In this document: in pieces, positions 36,960-48,773 of the stretch
Layout: every line of letters starts with the position of its first letter
Position numbering within the stretch: the stretch's first letter is position 1
DNA from: Liquidambar formosana
Taxonomy: Eukaryota; Streptophyta; Magnoliopsida; Saxifragales; Altingiaceae
Direction of reading: 5' to 3'
Length of the DNA stretch: 64,000 bases
Assembly (NCBI GenBank): GCA_039720395.1
Contig: CM077831.1
Span: 4,878,003-4,942,002 of the forward strand
Translations under genes and position numbers: made by a program
Notes under the pieces: generated by a model
Told to the model about the DNA's origin: nothing
Seen by the model: the letters and a program-made list of their open reading frames with translations, nothing else
Database searches by the model: none

Positions 36960-39900
36960 TGTGAACCCACGAAAAAGCGCGGCGCCCACAAGGGTTTGGT
37001 AAAAAAAAATACAGAGGTTTAAAAGACAACAAACAAAAAGGGAGTCGCCACCTCATTCTTTAGGAAAAAGAGGAAAACCATAAAAATGTTTTATTTTCAA
37101 AACCACATGACTCCATTAAAGGAAAAGCAAAGTCTTTGAAACCAGAAAATTGGATTCGGGGGCTAAGTTACGACGTGGGAAGGTTCTGGGCAAAAGCCCA
37201 TAGGCACCCACATCGCCCGAGTTGGTTTCTTAATTTAATTGGGCTAACTTAATATCTTTTTTCACTCAAATATCAGCATATATCATCACAAGGCAGCATG
37301 CATATCATATATTCCATCCAATCATCCATGCATAATCAATCAAACAAAACAAAATAGAAAAAAGAAGAAAAGAAAAGAAAAACCTAGGATACTTGGATCT
37401 TAGGACGGACTTGAGCCTTACGAGGAGTGCCTACGTACCATGCAGCGAAATACATGGATCAAAGTCCATGTAGTTTAAAAAGAATAAGGTTATAACCTAA
37501 GACAAACCTATGGTAAAAACCCTAGGTTTCCTTATTTGAAAATATATTGATTTGGTCCAAAATCGAAAACTTCCACAAGAGGAAAACCATTATAGAAAAC
37601 CAGAATTTTATTAATGAAGGAAACCTTTAATAATCACCATATGTTTGTATTAAGAAGTAACCCTGGAGGGAGAAGAGAAAAGAAAGAAGGAAAAAGTGAA
37701 TTAGGGCACTTCATACCCTACTTACCTGAGCGCAAAAGTTCCAAGCATTAGCCATTTCAAGCAATAGCGGCCCTATTTGCAATAGGACAAGCATTGTACC
37801 TGTTTGCACCCTTACAAGTGCACAAAACCATGCAAAGAGACCAATATACTAATCTGGACAGAACCATGACAAGGCCTAAAATCATCCATTTATCATGCAA
37901 ACAGCAAGAATAATGAATAACTAAGGACTCTAACTCAATCCTACATGCAATGACCTAACTAACATACATAAAAACCTATGAAAGACACACTAACAAGCAT
38001 GGGAGACTCCAATAATATCGATAAACATGATAGCAAAGCCTATTCTTACCAAAAAGGTGATATTCCATCTAAAATATGAAAATAGACCTTCCTACGGCGA
38101 GCTTTCTTAAGCGAAACTATCCTAAGATAATTTCACGTAAAAAAGTCATTATGGGGAGGTGCAATCAGCATATCCCACGTAAAATATATATACTAGAACA
38201 CAATGGAAGTGATTTCATGCTTAAACACATCACAGAAGGCTCTCATACAAGACCTCACTCAACGAAAAGGATAATTATCCTTAGAAAAGGATAATGTCTC
38301 CAAAAACCCTATAAAATATACTATATGAATGCAAACCTAGCATGATTCAACTATATGCAGCATATATAGAATGACTATGATGAGAAATTACTCACAAAGT
38401 TAAGCTAAGCATGCTGTATGAAACTTGTGTGAATTCAAGGTTATTAAAACCCTAATTTCACAACCATGCATTAAAACCTATGAAACGACTCTAAGACATG
38501 CTCAAATTATCATGAATATCATTCATATAACATATATTAACTAACAGGAGTATCAATTCATGATAACAATCACAGCAACCTAAACATGTGAACTATGCAT
38601 GATTCAAGAGGATAGAAAAGATAATACTCTCAAATCCTTAGTAAACCAGGGATTATCAAGCATATAAAGCCATAAATCATCTCAAAATCATTCATATAAC
38701 ATCACACAAGTATCGAATTAACCTAACATGTGGAGTTATTTCATGCACTAGAACCATCATAGAAGAAGAAGAAGAAGGAGAAGAAGGAGAAGCAGAAAAC
38801 TCATGTTCAGCATTAAAGAGACATGCTTACCTCTTGTAGACTCTTCCTTGTCTTCAAACTCTTTGTTTCCTTCCTTGCTTGGGGTTGAAGAGCCTCCTCT
38901 TGATGTCCTTCTATCTCTCCAAACTCGTAGCTCCCTCTCTCTCTCAGTGTAAAGTGCAATTAACCTCCTCTATATACTGAATATCATGTCCTTTATATAG
39001 AGAACTGACCCCCTAAACCAATGGCTAAGATTAATTCATTAAACAATGATCCTAGGGCTATTAGAGACTCTCTTGGTGCTCAAACAACTCAAACTTACAC
39101 ACTCCTAAGCTCAAACAAGTTGTTTTGGCGGAGGAAACCGTCAAAAGAGGGAAAGAGGAGTCAGAGTTCGAGTTAAGGACGGAATCCTCGGGTGACCAAC
39201 TAGGCCTGGACGGTTAGCCGTCTAGGCTTGGACGGCTGACCGTCCAGCCCTGGACGGCTACCCGAGGCCTCTCCCTTTCCGCTTCGGTTTTGACTTCTAC
39301 TTGCTTCAGAAGTCCTAAAATCTTCAAATTAAGTCCGATTTTGACGAAATAAAAGCCAAAACGACCGTATTTCAAAGGGGAACACATTTTTAAGCATTTT
39401 AGGACAAAAATCCTCAACCATGGGTGCATGGTTAGGTTTTACAAAGGTGGTTAACCATGGTGCATCACCGTCGCTAAGCTAGGTTTGTACACAATGTTGA
39501 ACCAAATGCTTTCCCAATCGAAAATTGACCTTTTTAAACATATCTAGGATGTAAATAAAGTCCAATTGAAGTTAAATGAGAGAAAATTGGTTGGGTCTTA
39601 TGAGTCAATTTGAGCAAACCAAGAAAGGGTCTTTTAGCCAACATGAACCGTTATGAGCCGAATTGATCTTAAACCATTAATTCATGAAATTGAACCTATA
39701 TATGGACTCTATATAACCATATGAACTTGTGGAAATGACTCGAGATTCATTCCAAGGTCAAATGGAAAATATACGGCTTAAAAGACGATTATGCCCTTAA
39801 AGTCGCAAAAGTTCTTATTGACTGTTGAGATGAACTCCAAATCTCTTCAAAATTCATACGCATGATATTCAATGACATAGAAACTCAATGCAAAAGACTA

Positions 39901-39972
39901 GACTCAAAAAGGACTCAAAATCCTACATGAAATGATATGTCCTTGCTAAGGTGACAAAAATGGGGTGTGACA
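36960..39972 (-). repeat. 3' LTR of element 2
   Basis: 3,013 bp, minus strand, from TGTCACACCCC (39972) to GGGTTCACA (36960). The TATA box (CTATATAAAGG) is near plus 38991-39002. Sequence is clearly diverged from LTRs Y and 3, so this is a separate subfamily. It keeps the conserved tract around TACGTAGGC and the GGTGGCGACTCC motif of U5. Confidence 0.88.
39187..39267. promoter_or_regulatory. GC-rich palindromic module, element 2 LTR
   Basis: The same outer plan (CTCGGGTGACCA to GGCTACCCGAG), but the inner cores are GACGG / CCGTC instead of GGCGG / CCGCC. Both sides of the cores changed together. It is about 190 bp upstream of the TATA box. Confidence 0.75.
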
Positions 39973-40013
39973 AAAGCCCCTCATTAGCTCACAAGTTTCA
40001 CTTGTGAGCCAAT
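39973..40013 (-). other. Polypurine tract and adjoining hairpin, element 2
   Basis: On the minus strand GAGGGGCTTT (39982-39973) abuts the 3' LTR. The hairpin at 39983-40013 has 14-base arms, matched except for one G-T type pair, around GAA (TTC on the plus strand). Its inner ten pairs are GCTCACAAGT / ACTTGTGAGC. Confidence 0.82.
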
Positions 40014-40586
40014 GATCAAAGAACAACCCATTTTTGTTTGATGGACTAATCTCATTAATACCAACAAACTCAAATGGAACCATAAGGATAGACTTCATCA
40101 TATCCAAGCATGCGACGATTTCATCGAAGCAAAGAATTGATTGCATTTCAATGCATGCCAACATTCATTGGTGCGCTCATGCAAATGCCTTTACCATGTA
40201 CTAATTTCATTAGTGATATAACAACCCATTTTTGTTTGATGGATTAATCTCATTAATACCAACAAACTCAAATGGAACCATAAGGATAGACTTCGTCATA
40301 TCCAAGCATGCGATGATTTCATCGAAGCAAAGAATTGATTGCATTTCAATGCATGCCAACATTTGTTGGTGCGCTCATGCAAATGCCTTTTCCATGCACT
40401 AATTGCATTAGTGATATCCACATGGTCTTCTCATGATGCAAAGCTAGTTGCACTAGTGCATCACAAGGTATCCTACCAATCTCATTGGTAATTCTCAAAA
40501 TAAGTTATTTCATAACAAGTAAAACTCATAGGTCATCATTTCATGTGAATTTGAATTGAATGTCCATCAATTCAAAACCAAGTGCA
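40014..40586. repeat. Direct duplication and hairpin-rich stretch, element 2
   Basis: A 198-bp segment is repeated once (about 40023-40220 and 40221-40415). The rest consists largely of short stem-TTC-stem or stem-NNC-stem hairpins, for example ACTAAT / ATTAGT at 40200-40214, CACTAAT / ATTAGTG at 40397-40413, TACCAAT / ATTGGTA at 40474-40490 and GTTAT / ATAAC at 40504-40516. A ten-pair hairpin, TTTGAATTGA / TCAATTCAAA, is at 40550-40576. No gene is seen. Confidence 0.8.
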
Positions 40587-41290
40587 TTTCATGCCAATTT
40601 CACTGGGGATAACAAAGGTAGTGAGTTATTTCATAACTCACGAATCATCATTTCATGTGAAATTATGCCACTTTCAGTGGAAATAGTAAAGATAGTGAGT
40701 TATTTCATAACTCATGAATCATCATTTCATGATGCCACTTTCAGTGGGAATAGCAAAGATAGTGAGTTATTTCATAACTCATGAATCATCATTTTATGTG
40801 AAATTATCTTTATCACATGATTTCATGCCACTTTCAGTGGAAATAACAAAGATAGTGAGTTATTTCATAACTCGTGAATCATCATTTTATGTGAAATTAT
40901 CTTTATCACATGATTTCATGCCACTTTCAGTGGAAATAGCAGGGATAGTGAGTTATTTCATAACTCGTGAATCATCATTTCATGTGAAATTATCTTTATC
41001 ACATGATTTCATGCCATTTTCAGTGGAAATAGCAAGGATAGTGAGTTATCTCATAACTCTTGAATCATCATTTCATGTGAAATTATCTTTATCATATGAT
41101 TTCATGCCACTTTCAGTGGAAATAGCAAGGATAGTGAGTTATCTCATAACTCTTGAATCATCATTTCATGTGAAATTATCTTTATCACATGATTTCATGC
41201 CACTTTCAATGGAAATAGCAGGGATAGTGAGTTATTTCATAACTCGTGAATCATCATTTCATGTGAAATTATCGTTATCACATGATATGA
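40587..41290. repeat. 93-bp tandem array, element 2
   Basis: About eight units, with exact 93-bp spacing from 40762 to 41227 (markers 40762, 40855, 40948, 41041, 41134, 41227) and two shortened units before. Each has the hairpins CCACT / AGTGG and GAGTTAT / ATAACTC, both closed by TTC. A 238-codon frame through it is an artefact of a unit length divisible by three. Confidence 0.9.
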
Positions 41291-42064
41291 GATCCAATGG
41301 CAAGTTAATTGATTCAAAACCAAGCTTATTTCTTATCATTTCATGTGAAATTGTCTTTATCACATGGAATGACATTGAATTGAAAGTCATTCAACTCAAA
41401 ATCAAGTTCATTTCTTATCATTTCATGTGAAGTTGTCTTTCTCACATGAAATAACAATGATTTGATGGTCATTCAACTCAAAATCGAATTCATTTCTTAT
41501 CATTTCATGTGAAATTGTCTTTATCACATGAAATGACATTGAACTGAGAGTTAATTGATCAAAAATCAAGCTTATTTCATGTTATTTCATGTGCAATTAT
41601 CTTTATCACATGATATAACATTGATTTGAAATTCAATTGATCGAGAAACAAAGTGCATTTCATGCCAATTTCACAAAGATAGCAAGTTACTTCGTAACTA
41701 GCATAACTCATGAATCGTCATTTCATGTGAAGTTATCTTTATCACATGACTAGCAGGTCATTTCATGTGAAATTATCTTTATCACATGGTATGATATCAC
41801 TATCATCACATAGAGAATTAAATTCCAAGACTTGAAAGTCAATCCATTCAACACCGAGTTCATTTCATGAGAAAGCCATTTATCATAGCCATTGCAATTC
41901 CTCGTTATGCAGGCAAATGCAATCACCCAAGATTCAAAAATTTCATTGAAACTTGATAAACTTGGGGGATATTCATCCCATAGCTCAAGGATTGAACACA
42001 AAGTCAATTTGGAGAGGTTTAGAGGTCGCAAGCGTGCGAGACGGGGCAAACGGGCAAAGCGGGC
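41291..42064. other. Diverged array copies and 5' flank of PMD gene 2
   Basis: Up to about 41880 this holds loosely repeated TTTCATGTGAAATT and TTATCACATG motifs, related to the array but without regular spacing. The remainder is the distal promoter of the antisense gene. No reading frame is supported. Confidence 0.6.
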
Positions 42065-42142
42065 TAGGGTGACCATCTGCCCTCAGATGGTCAACCGTCC
42101 AGGGCAAGCCGGTTGACCGTCCAGGGTGGGACGGTTACCCGA
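42065..42142. promoter_or_regulatory. GC-rich palindromic module, PMD gene 2 promoter
   Basis: Palindromic copy ending GGTTACCCGAG, with inner cores GGTCAACCGTCC and GGTTGACCGTCC. It shares the GAC(C)GG / CCGTC variant with its own element's LTR (39187-39267), not with elements 1 or 3. A TATA-like box CTGGGTTTTAAAAAC (42161-42175) follows after 18 bp. Confidence 0.7.
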
Positions 42143-42428
42143 GCCCACCAAGGAAAAATTCTGGGTTTTAAAAACCCATCTTTTGCACACTCATTCCCAC
42201 ATTCTCCCATTCGAAAATTAGAGAGTTTCTCTATCTAAACTCTCATTCCATCCTCTCCATCTCTCATTCTCTCATTCCTACTTCAAAAACATTCAATCCA
42301 AACAGCAAATGCACATCAAATAACAATAAATCAAGCCCATCCAACAATCAAAACAACCAATTCACATCATCTTGTGAAATCAAACCAAATCAAACCCATT
42401 TTTTACAAACCCAATTCCATCATCAAGA

Positions 42429-45085
42429 ATGTCATCAAGCAAGGACTCAAGCACCAAGTATCCATTCTATGGGGTCAAAAGCAAGTACAAGGCACCACTC
42501 TACGATACTCCACAAGATAGGGTGTTGCTTGAAGCCGACAAGCATCTCTCATTCCTCCATTCCCAACAAGAAGTAAGTTTACCCAACGTAACACTTTTCT
42601 CTTGAATCTTTCGATTCTTTTGGTGAAATTGCATTCCCATTTACTTCTTTTGAATACCCCCTGGGTTGTTGAGTGATATCCCTTGGTTTGGCAAGGATTG
42701 AACACACAAATCCTTTTCATTTGAAACCTTGAGAAATGGCACCCACCAAGTGTTCGATAAAATGCCCAAGTGAAATAAAGATATTCAATCTTTACCAAAT
42801 CAATGTATATCAACAAGTAAACACTTAAGTGAGTAATATGCTATGATTTAGCAAGGATTGATCATACAAAATTCTTTTGTTTCAAGGCTTGGGAAGTGTC
42901 ACCCCCCAAGTGTTCGATAAAATGCCCAAGTGATGAAAAAGTATTCGATCCTTGCCAAATTAAGGAATATGAACAAGCAAACTCATAAACATTCATTAGC
43001 AATTCATTTCATGAATAAAAACAATTTCTTGACATCTTTTAGAAAACAATTTGAAACCAATTGCTAGTGTATGCTTATTATTTCCATGTTCTTTCAACTA
43101 ACTCTCAAGGTATTTTCAATGGCTATAGCCCAACTTTCAGGACATGCGCACTAGGTCCTCTATCAAAGGACTTATTGAATGGTGGCGGAACATGGAAAAC
43201 TTCCAATCTATTGCCAAGGGCCATGTCGAAAAGGCCGGTTTTGGTCCATTCCTAGACTCTTTGTGGAATGACCAATGTGATAGGCAAGCTTTGCTAGCCC
43301 TGTCTAAACTATGGTGGGACACCACCAATACATTCCATTTTGGCTTTGGGGAGATGACTTTAACTCCCAAGGACTTTACCATGATCACGGGCTTGAGCAT
43401 TAAGGGCAAAAGCTTAGAATTTTATGAAGAGGCTTCCACAGATGAGGATTATCTCTTAGCTTACCTTGGAATGGAAGTTGAGGTAATCAAGAAAGCAGTA
43501 CGCCGCACTTGGCTTTTCAACAAATTTGCCAAACAAAGAGAGAGCGAGGGTGCAAGCCCTGATTGCATTACAAGGGCATTCCTCCTTTACGTGATCTCGT
43601 GCACATTCTTTGCCGACACGGGCGACCTAGCCCCTTTAGGACTTCTTGCAAGCATGGAAGATGTTGGCAAGATTAGGAAATTCAACTGGAGAGGGGCTGC
43701 TCTAGCCACCATGTACCGCACAATGTGTGACATGTCACGTTGTGTGACCAAGGCCTTCGGCGGGATGCCTTTTGTTTGGGAGGTAATGCTACTTTCCTTT
43801 CATTTCTTTTCACTCTTATATTTTCCTTTCTTTTTGACTCTTTTCCCAACTCTTGACAGGTTTGGTGCTATGAGTACCTCAACCTATGTCGCACATCCCT
43901 TGCTGAGGAAACCGTTGAATGGCCTACCCTCAAAAATTACTCTCCCACTTATGTGTCCTTCCGGGCGGCGAATCGTTATGATTACGCCTATGCTAGAGCT
44001 CACCTAGCAAGCCTCAGTGCTGACATGGTGAGATTCTTTCCCTATCCTTTTCTTTTCTTTTTATTTCCTATTTCTCATTTTGGATTTTTGAACAGATTGA
44101 ATGGGATCCCTGGAAGATATGGGTGCCAGTGCTACCCAAGCGATGCATTTCTAGCTTGATGCTGACAGGCAAGAAGGTGCTCTTGGAAGGCCCCGTGGGT
44201 AGGTACTGGTACCTAGGGGAGCGAGTCCTACAACAAGTCATGGGTGATGTGAATGCAGCCATGGCTCCAATGCCTCCACCACTTAACATGAGGCATGCTA
44301 ACTTGATGGAGGGGGAGGAGTTGTGGGATGCCCTGAGAGGCTGGGATGCGAAGGAGTTCACTTCTCCTGACATTGCATATGACACTTTCTGCCATTAATA
44401 TTTGATGAGGCCCAGAGTGACAGGTCTCCCTCCTCAAGGGGTAAGTCTTTGACGCTTTCCTAGCCTTTTCCTTTTGATAGAAACTTTATTTAATAGGTGA
44501 ACACTTGCAGGGTCGACGAGCACGAGGGCATAGCTCGACAGTGGGCTCAAGAGTGGTCCCTGGCTCTAAAGAAGATGAGATGGAGGGGGATAGGTCACTA
44601 CCCTTGCCCCAGCCTAATTGGTACATCGATCTGTGCTGTGGGTCAGACTTTGTCAAGACCGCCATCACTCACCTTGCATTTGATGAATCCCCTAGGATCG
44701 ACCCAAATCGAGAACAGGTGAGTTCTCTTTATGGGTATTTCTTTCTTTCTTTGAACATTACCTTCAATTTATCCTTATTGATTATCTTAGGTGCCTACGG
44801 CATATGCCCAAGAGTTTATTGACCTGAGCGAGGGCTTGAGGCGTGACCTTGTGAGGATGAGCTTAGCCAAATCCATGGCAAAAGCTCGTCTGGATGTCAT
44901 GGTGAGTGTTCAACCCATTTAAAGTTCCCATATGTGGTTTTCAACCAACTCTATTCTCATACTTGGCTTCTTTGCAATGGACTTTGTCTATACAGCCGCC
45001 ACCAGCAATGCGCCCTCCTAGAGCATCTCGTAGGGGTCGTGACAGAGCTGGGCCGAGCCGAAAAAGAAGCTCTCGGAGCCGCTGA
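42429..45085 (+). pseudogene. PMD gene 2, seven exons, one premature stop
   Basis: Antisense to element 2. Exons: 42429-42572, 43129-43782, 43860-44027, 44096-44440, 44511-44717, 44791-44901 and 44996-45085. All introns are phase 0 with GT-AG ends. The predicted product would be 572 residues, with a plant mobile domain from exon 2 into exon 4 (WWDTTNTFHFGFGEMT; GGMPFVWEVW at the exon 2/3 join) and an Arg-rich tail (SRKRSSRSR). Exon 4 has one in-frame TAA at 44396-44398, where the other copies have CAA; otherwise the frame is open. A truncated protein of 423 residues holding most of the domain could still be made. About two-thirds identical to gene 3 by eye in exon 2. The exon 2 acceptor (ATAG before CCC) was chosen because it is in frame and present in all three copies. 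Confidence 0.87.
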
Positions 45086-45128
45086 GTTCATTTACTTTCT
45101 TGTTGAGCTTGTAGAAACAACGAGACAA

Positions 45129-48056
45129 TGTCACACCCCATTTTTGCCACCTTAGCTAGGGTTTGTCATTGCATGTGTCTTTTTGTTTCCTTTTTGAGTC
45201 TAGTCTTTTGCATTGAGTTTCTAGGGTCCTAAGGATGGTGTGTATGAATTTTGGTTCGATTTGGAGTTGATCTCGAGGGTTAATTAGAACTTTTGTGACT
45301 TGAGGGGCATAATTGTCTTTTTGATCACAAACTTTCCATTTGACCTTGAAATGATCTCCAAGTTGCCAATTGGAGTTCATAAGGTATTTGTGGGTTCAAT
45401 TCGATGAATTGAAGGTTCGGGATTAGAATGGCTCAGCAAGGCTCAGGTTGGCTAAAAGACCTACTTCGGGTTAGCTCGAATTGGTTCATGATTTTCACTC
45501 TATGACTACTCATTTGACCTTGATTGGTCTTAATTTCATCCCCAAATGTGTTTAGGGAGGTTGAATTTCGAATTGGAAAGCATTCGGTGCAACCCTATGT
45601 GCATACCTAAGCTAAGCGATGGTGAGGCATAGCGGTTAACCACCTTTGTAGGACCCAACCATGCAGCCATGGCTAGGGTTTCTTGCCCTCAAGTGACTCA
45701 AATTACATTCCCCTTCGAAACACGGTCGTTTTGGCTTTCATTTCGTCAAAATCGGAGTTGATTTGGGCCCTGAAACACTTTTGGAAGCTGAAAGGGTCAA
45801 ATTTGGGCTGAAGCTGACATGGCCTCGGGTGACCACCCAGGCCTGGGCGGCTAGCCGCCTGGGCCCAGGCTGCTAGCCGCCCAGCCCCAGGTGGTCACCC
45901 GAGCCACTTTCCTTTTTTGAGCCTTGACGCGGCTCCCACCCTATTTTCTCGGATTTGCTCGCCTTTGGCCGCCATTTAACCCTAATTTCAGCCCTTTTTG
46001 ACCTACTTGAGCCCCAAGGTAACCTCTAAGAGCCCTTGGATCAATCCCTAGGGTTTTAATCCCAACCATTGAGGGTTTTCCCTCAATCCCTATAAATACC
46101 CCCTTATACTTCAGCAATAGGGGGACACTTTGGAGGCACTTTGGTGAGACTTGGAGGCTATGGCAGCCATCCTTAGGGTAGTTTAACCTATACTTTGAGT
46201 GAGAGAGTGTGAGAGTAAGCTTGGAGGAGGGCTGGAGCATTGCTTGAAGGCTTGAAGGAAGGAACTCCCAGCAGTACACAAGAGAAGGAGGGCTCCCTAC
46301 AGCAGCAAAAGGATACTTCACCATAGGTATTCCCCCCTTCCTCCTCTTCTCTCTTTTAAAGTTAGGGTTTTTGCATAGAATAGGATGATTGCATATCAAA
46401 GTTTGTGTTTTTATCATGTCTTGTTGCTTCCATGCATGTTTAGGATCATATTTGTGGGCTGTATAGTATGCTAGGATGATGTTCCATGTGATTTGCTGCA
46501 TGTTTGGGATTCTAGGGTTTCCTTAGTGCTGAAATTGAGTTTATGTTTAGAATAGCTATATTTCATGTGCAAGCTTGTATTTTTCTCATGTGTGGATGCT
46601 TCTATTGATTAATATGCATGATTAGCATGATGTCTATGATGGGCTTTGCATGATTTAGAGTTATTTTATGTGATTTTATGCACTAGTGTGATTCTAGGGT
46701 TTCATTCATCCTTGTATTAGGAAAGTAGCATATAGCATGATAGCTTAGGGTTTTTCTTTGTGTTTTCTTCATGGTTGATATATATGTGCTGCATATTTGA
46801 TAACTATGATATTTCTAGCATTCATATAGTTGATTTTAGGGTTTTTTTTGCATGTCATTGCATGTAGGGTTGAATTAGGGTTTTAGTTAGCTTATGATTC
46901 ATGTTGTTGCATGACTTGTGGTTGATTTTAAAACCTTATTTCAATTCTGTCCAGATCTGTTATTTGTCTTTGATATGATATTTTGAGCATGTGTTAGCCC
47001 ATGTTTGGGCACGATAATGGCTTGATTTGGAATCTAGCTTGCTTGGTTGGTATTTTTTGTATGTTTTGCATGGAAATTGCAGGTGCTTTGATAGGTACAA
47101 CAGGTGCAACTACCCCACCAATGTGGGGTGGTTATCTTGGCTATTGTGAGATGAAATCTTACAAATAAGGTAATTACCCTATGCAATAGGGAGGTTACTT
47201 TGACAGGTTGCTTTTGCTTAAGGTAAGTAGGGTATGAGGGTGCCCCAATTCACCCTTCTTCCCTTTCTTTGAAACTTTCCCTTTCTCCCCCCTAGGGTTG
47301 TTTCCTAATAGGGGAATATGGTGATTCCTATAGTATCCTTTCAATAAAAAATACTTTTTAGATCAAAGTTTCCATCTTTTATCAAAATTCCATATTTTAC
47401 CAAAAATCTTTTGAGAATCATTTATTTTGGAAACTTACCATGTTTTACTTGAAAGGAAACTTAGGGTTTACCATAGGCCTTGATTAGGTTATAACCCTAT
47501 TCCCTTTCGAACTACGTGGACTTTGATCCATGTATTTCCATACATGGTACGTAGGCGCTCTTCGTGATGTTCAAGTCCGCCCTAGGATACTAAGTATCCT
47601 AGGTTTTCTCCCCCTCCTTCTTTTTTCTGTTTTTTCTTTGATTTACATGATTATATGGATGAATGAATGAATGATATGCATGCTGTCTTGTGATGATAAC
47701 TGTTGATTTATGTGTGATTAAGACTTTGATTTAGCCCAATTAAATTAAGAGACCGTTTAGGGCGATATGGGTGCCTATAGGCTTTGCCTAGAACCTTCCC
47801 ATATCGTAACTTAGCCTCCGAATCCCCAAATTCTCTGGTTTCCAAAAGATCATTTGCCTTTCCATTTTTAAATATGGAGTCAATCTTTTGTTTTCCTAAA
47901 ACAAAACCGTTTTTAGGGTTTTCCTTGTTTCCTTTAAAAAATAAGGTGGCGACTCCTTTCTTTTTCCAAACCCATTCGTGGGCCCTCTTTTCCTGGGTCC
48001 ACAGATTGGCGACTTTTAAACCCTCCTGTGGGCCTTACCAATTTCTGGGGTTCACA
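45129..48056 (+). repeat. 5' LTR of element 3
   Basis: 2,928 bp from TGTCACACCCC to GGGGTTCACA. U3 has the palindrome (45824-45903); the TATA box is at 46091-46098. The far U5 end holds PBS-like TGGCGACT motifs at 47947-47956 and 48007-48014 before the real one at 48061. A 186-codon reverse frame (45941-46501) recurs unchanged in the 3' LTR only because the LTRs are nearly identical. Confidence 0.93.
45824..45903. promoter_or_regulatory. GC-rich palindromic module, element 3 5' LTR
   Basis: An 80-bp near-perfect palindrome centred on GGGCCC, with arms CTCGGGTGACCACC / GGTGGTCACCCGAG and two inner cores, one GGCGGCTAGCCGCC and one with a G-to-T change (GCTGCTAGCCGCC). It is 187 bp upstream of the TATA box. 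Confidence 0.8.
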
Positions 48057-48773
48057 GACTTGGCGACTCCGCTGGGGATTTGTGGGCTAGACTCTATACA
48101 ATTTGATTGGGCTAAGTTAATTTCTTTTGTTTAATTAAAATCAATCACATTGCATTCGCTTGATTGTGTGCTTTCATTTATTGCATTGTGTGCGCAAACT
48201 CTTGCATGTTAGGATCGATGTCCCTTGCCACTGACGGGCCTAGCCTCAACCTTGGTTTTCCTGATTCCATGAGTTGGGGCGAAAGCTCTCAACCTCTCTT
48301 GCCAAGTACCCTTGGGCTTGCCCTTGGGTATATTAAATGAGTTAATCACGTACTGCTGGACCCACGCGGCGTTCCTGATGCCACATGTGGTTACGTATAA
48401 AGATTGCTCAAGCAAGTGAAGGACCCCAGCCTACCCTTATCATTAGTCCATATAGACAGACTTGTAGGACACTATGGTTTCACCCTTATGCACCCACATT
48501 GTTTGTAATGATATCATGACCGTGTTTGTGATGTGCTTAATGGACAATTAATAGAGGACCTTTGCACCCTATATCCTTAATACGTACCTTTCGCCCATGA
48601 CCCTTGCAAAGGTGATTGGATTAAAAGGGACTAATTGAGTATATATGGCGTGAAGTCTTTGAGACAAATATGGAAGCCTAGGACATACCCTTAGGATGAG
48701 AGACTGAATGTTCCCTTTCGTAGAGGAGTGAGAGGACGTACTGGCTTGGATCCGCGACCAGCAAGGGCGCTTA
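48057..48773 (+). other. Primer-binding site and leader of element 3
   Basis: TGGCGACTCCGCTGGGGAT (48061-48079) is the primer site, four bases after the LTR. The remaining 700 bp is untranslated leader with no extra ORF1 of the kind some Ogre elements carry upstream of gag. It matches the Y leader. Confidence 0.8.

Larger units (their letters stand above)
36960..45128 (-). mobile_element. Tat-type element 2 (minus), 3' half
   Basis: From its 3' end (left): 3' LTR 36960-39972, polypurine tract and hairpin 39973-40013, hairpin-rich tandem repeats to about 41880, then the antisense PMD gene 2 with its promoter (42065-45085). It inserted just past the stop codon of PMD gene 1; the left flank is ACTTG (36955-36959). 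It is interrupted at 45129 by element 3, so its gag-pol half lies beyond the window. Confidence 0.87.

Noticed and set aside
40714..41430. 238-codon plus-strand frame with internal repeats
   Set aside because: It is the 93-bp tandem array read in one frame; 93 is divisible by three, so the frame stays open without coding meaning.
43141..43150. CAG before GACATGCGC as acceptor of PMD exon 2
   Set aside because: Genes 1 and 3 have AA instead of AG at this site. The ATAG 12 bases upstream is present in all three, is in frame and adds the shared residues P-(N/D)-(F/C)-Q.
45941..46501. 186-codon minus-strand frame, identical to one at 63092-63652
   Set aside because: Both lie in the LTRs of element 3. 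They are identical because the LTRs are, and the frame has no recognisable domain.
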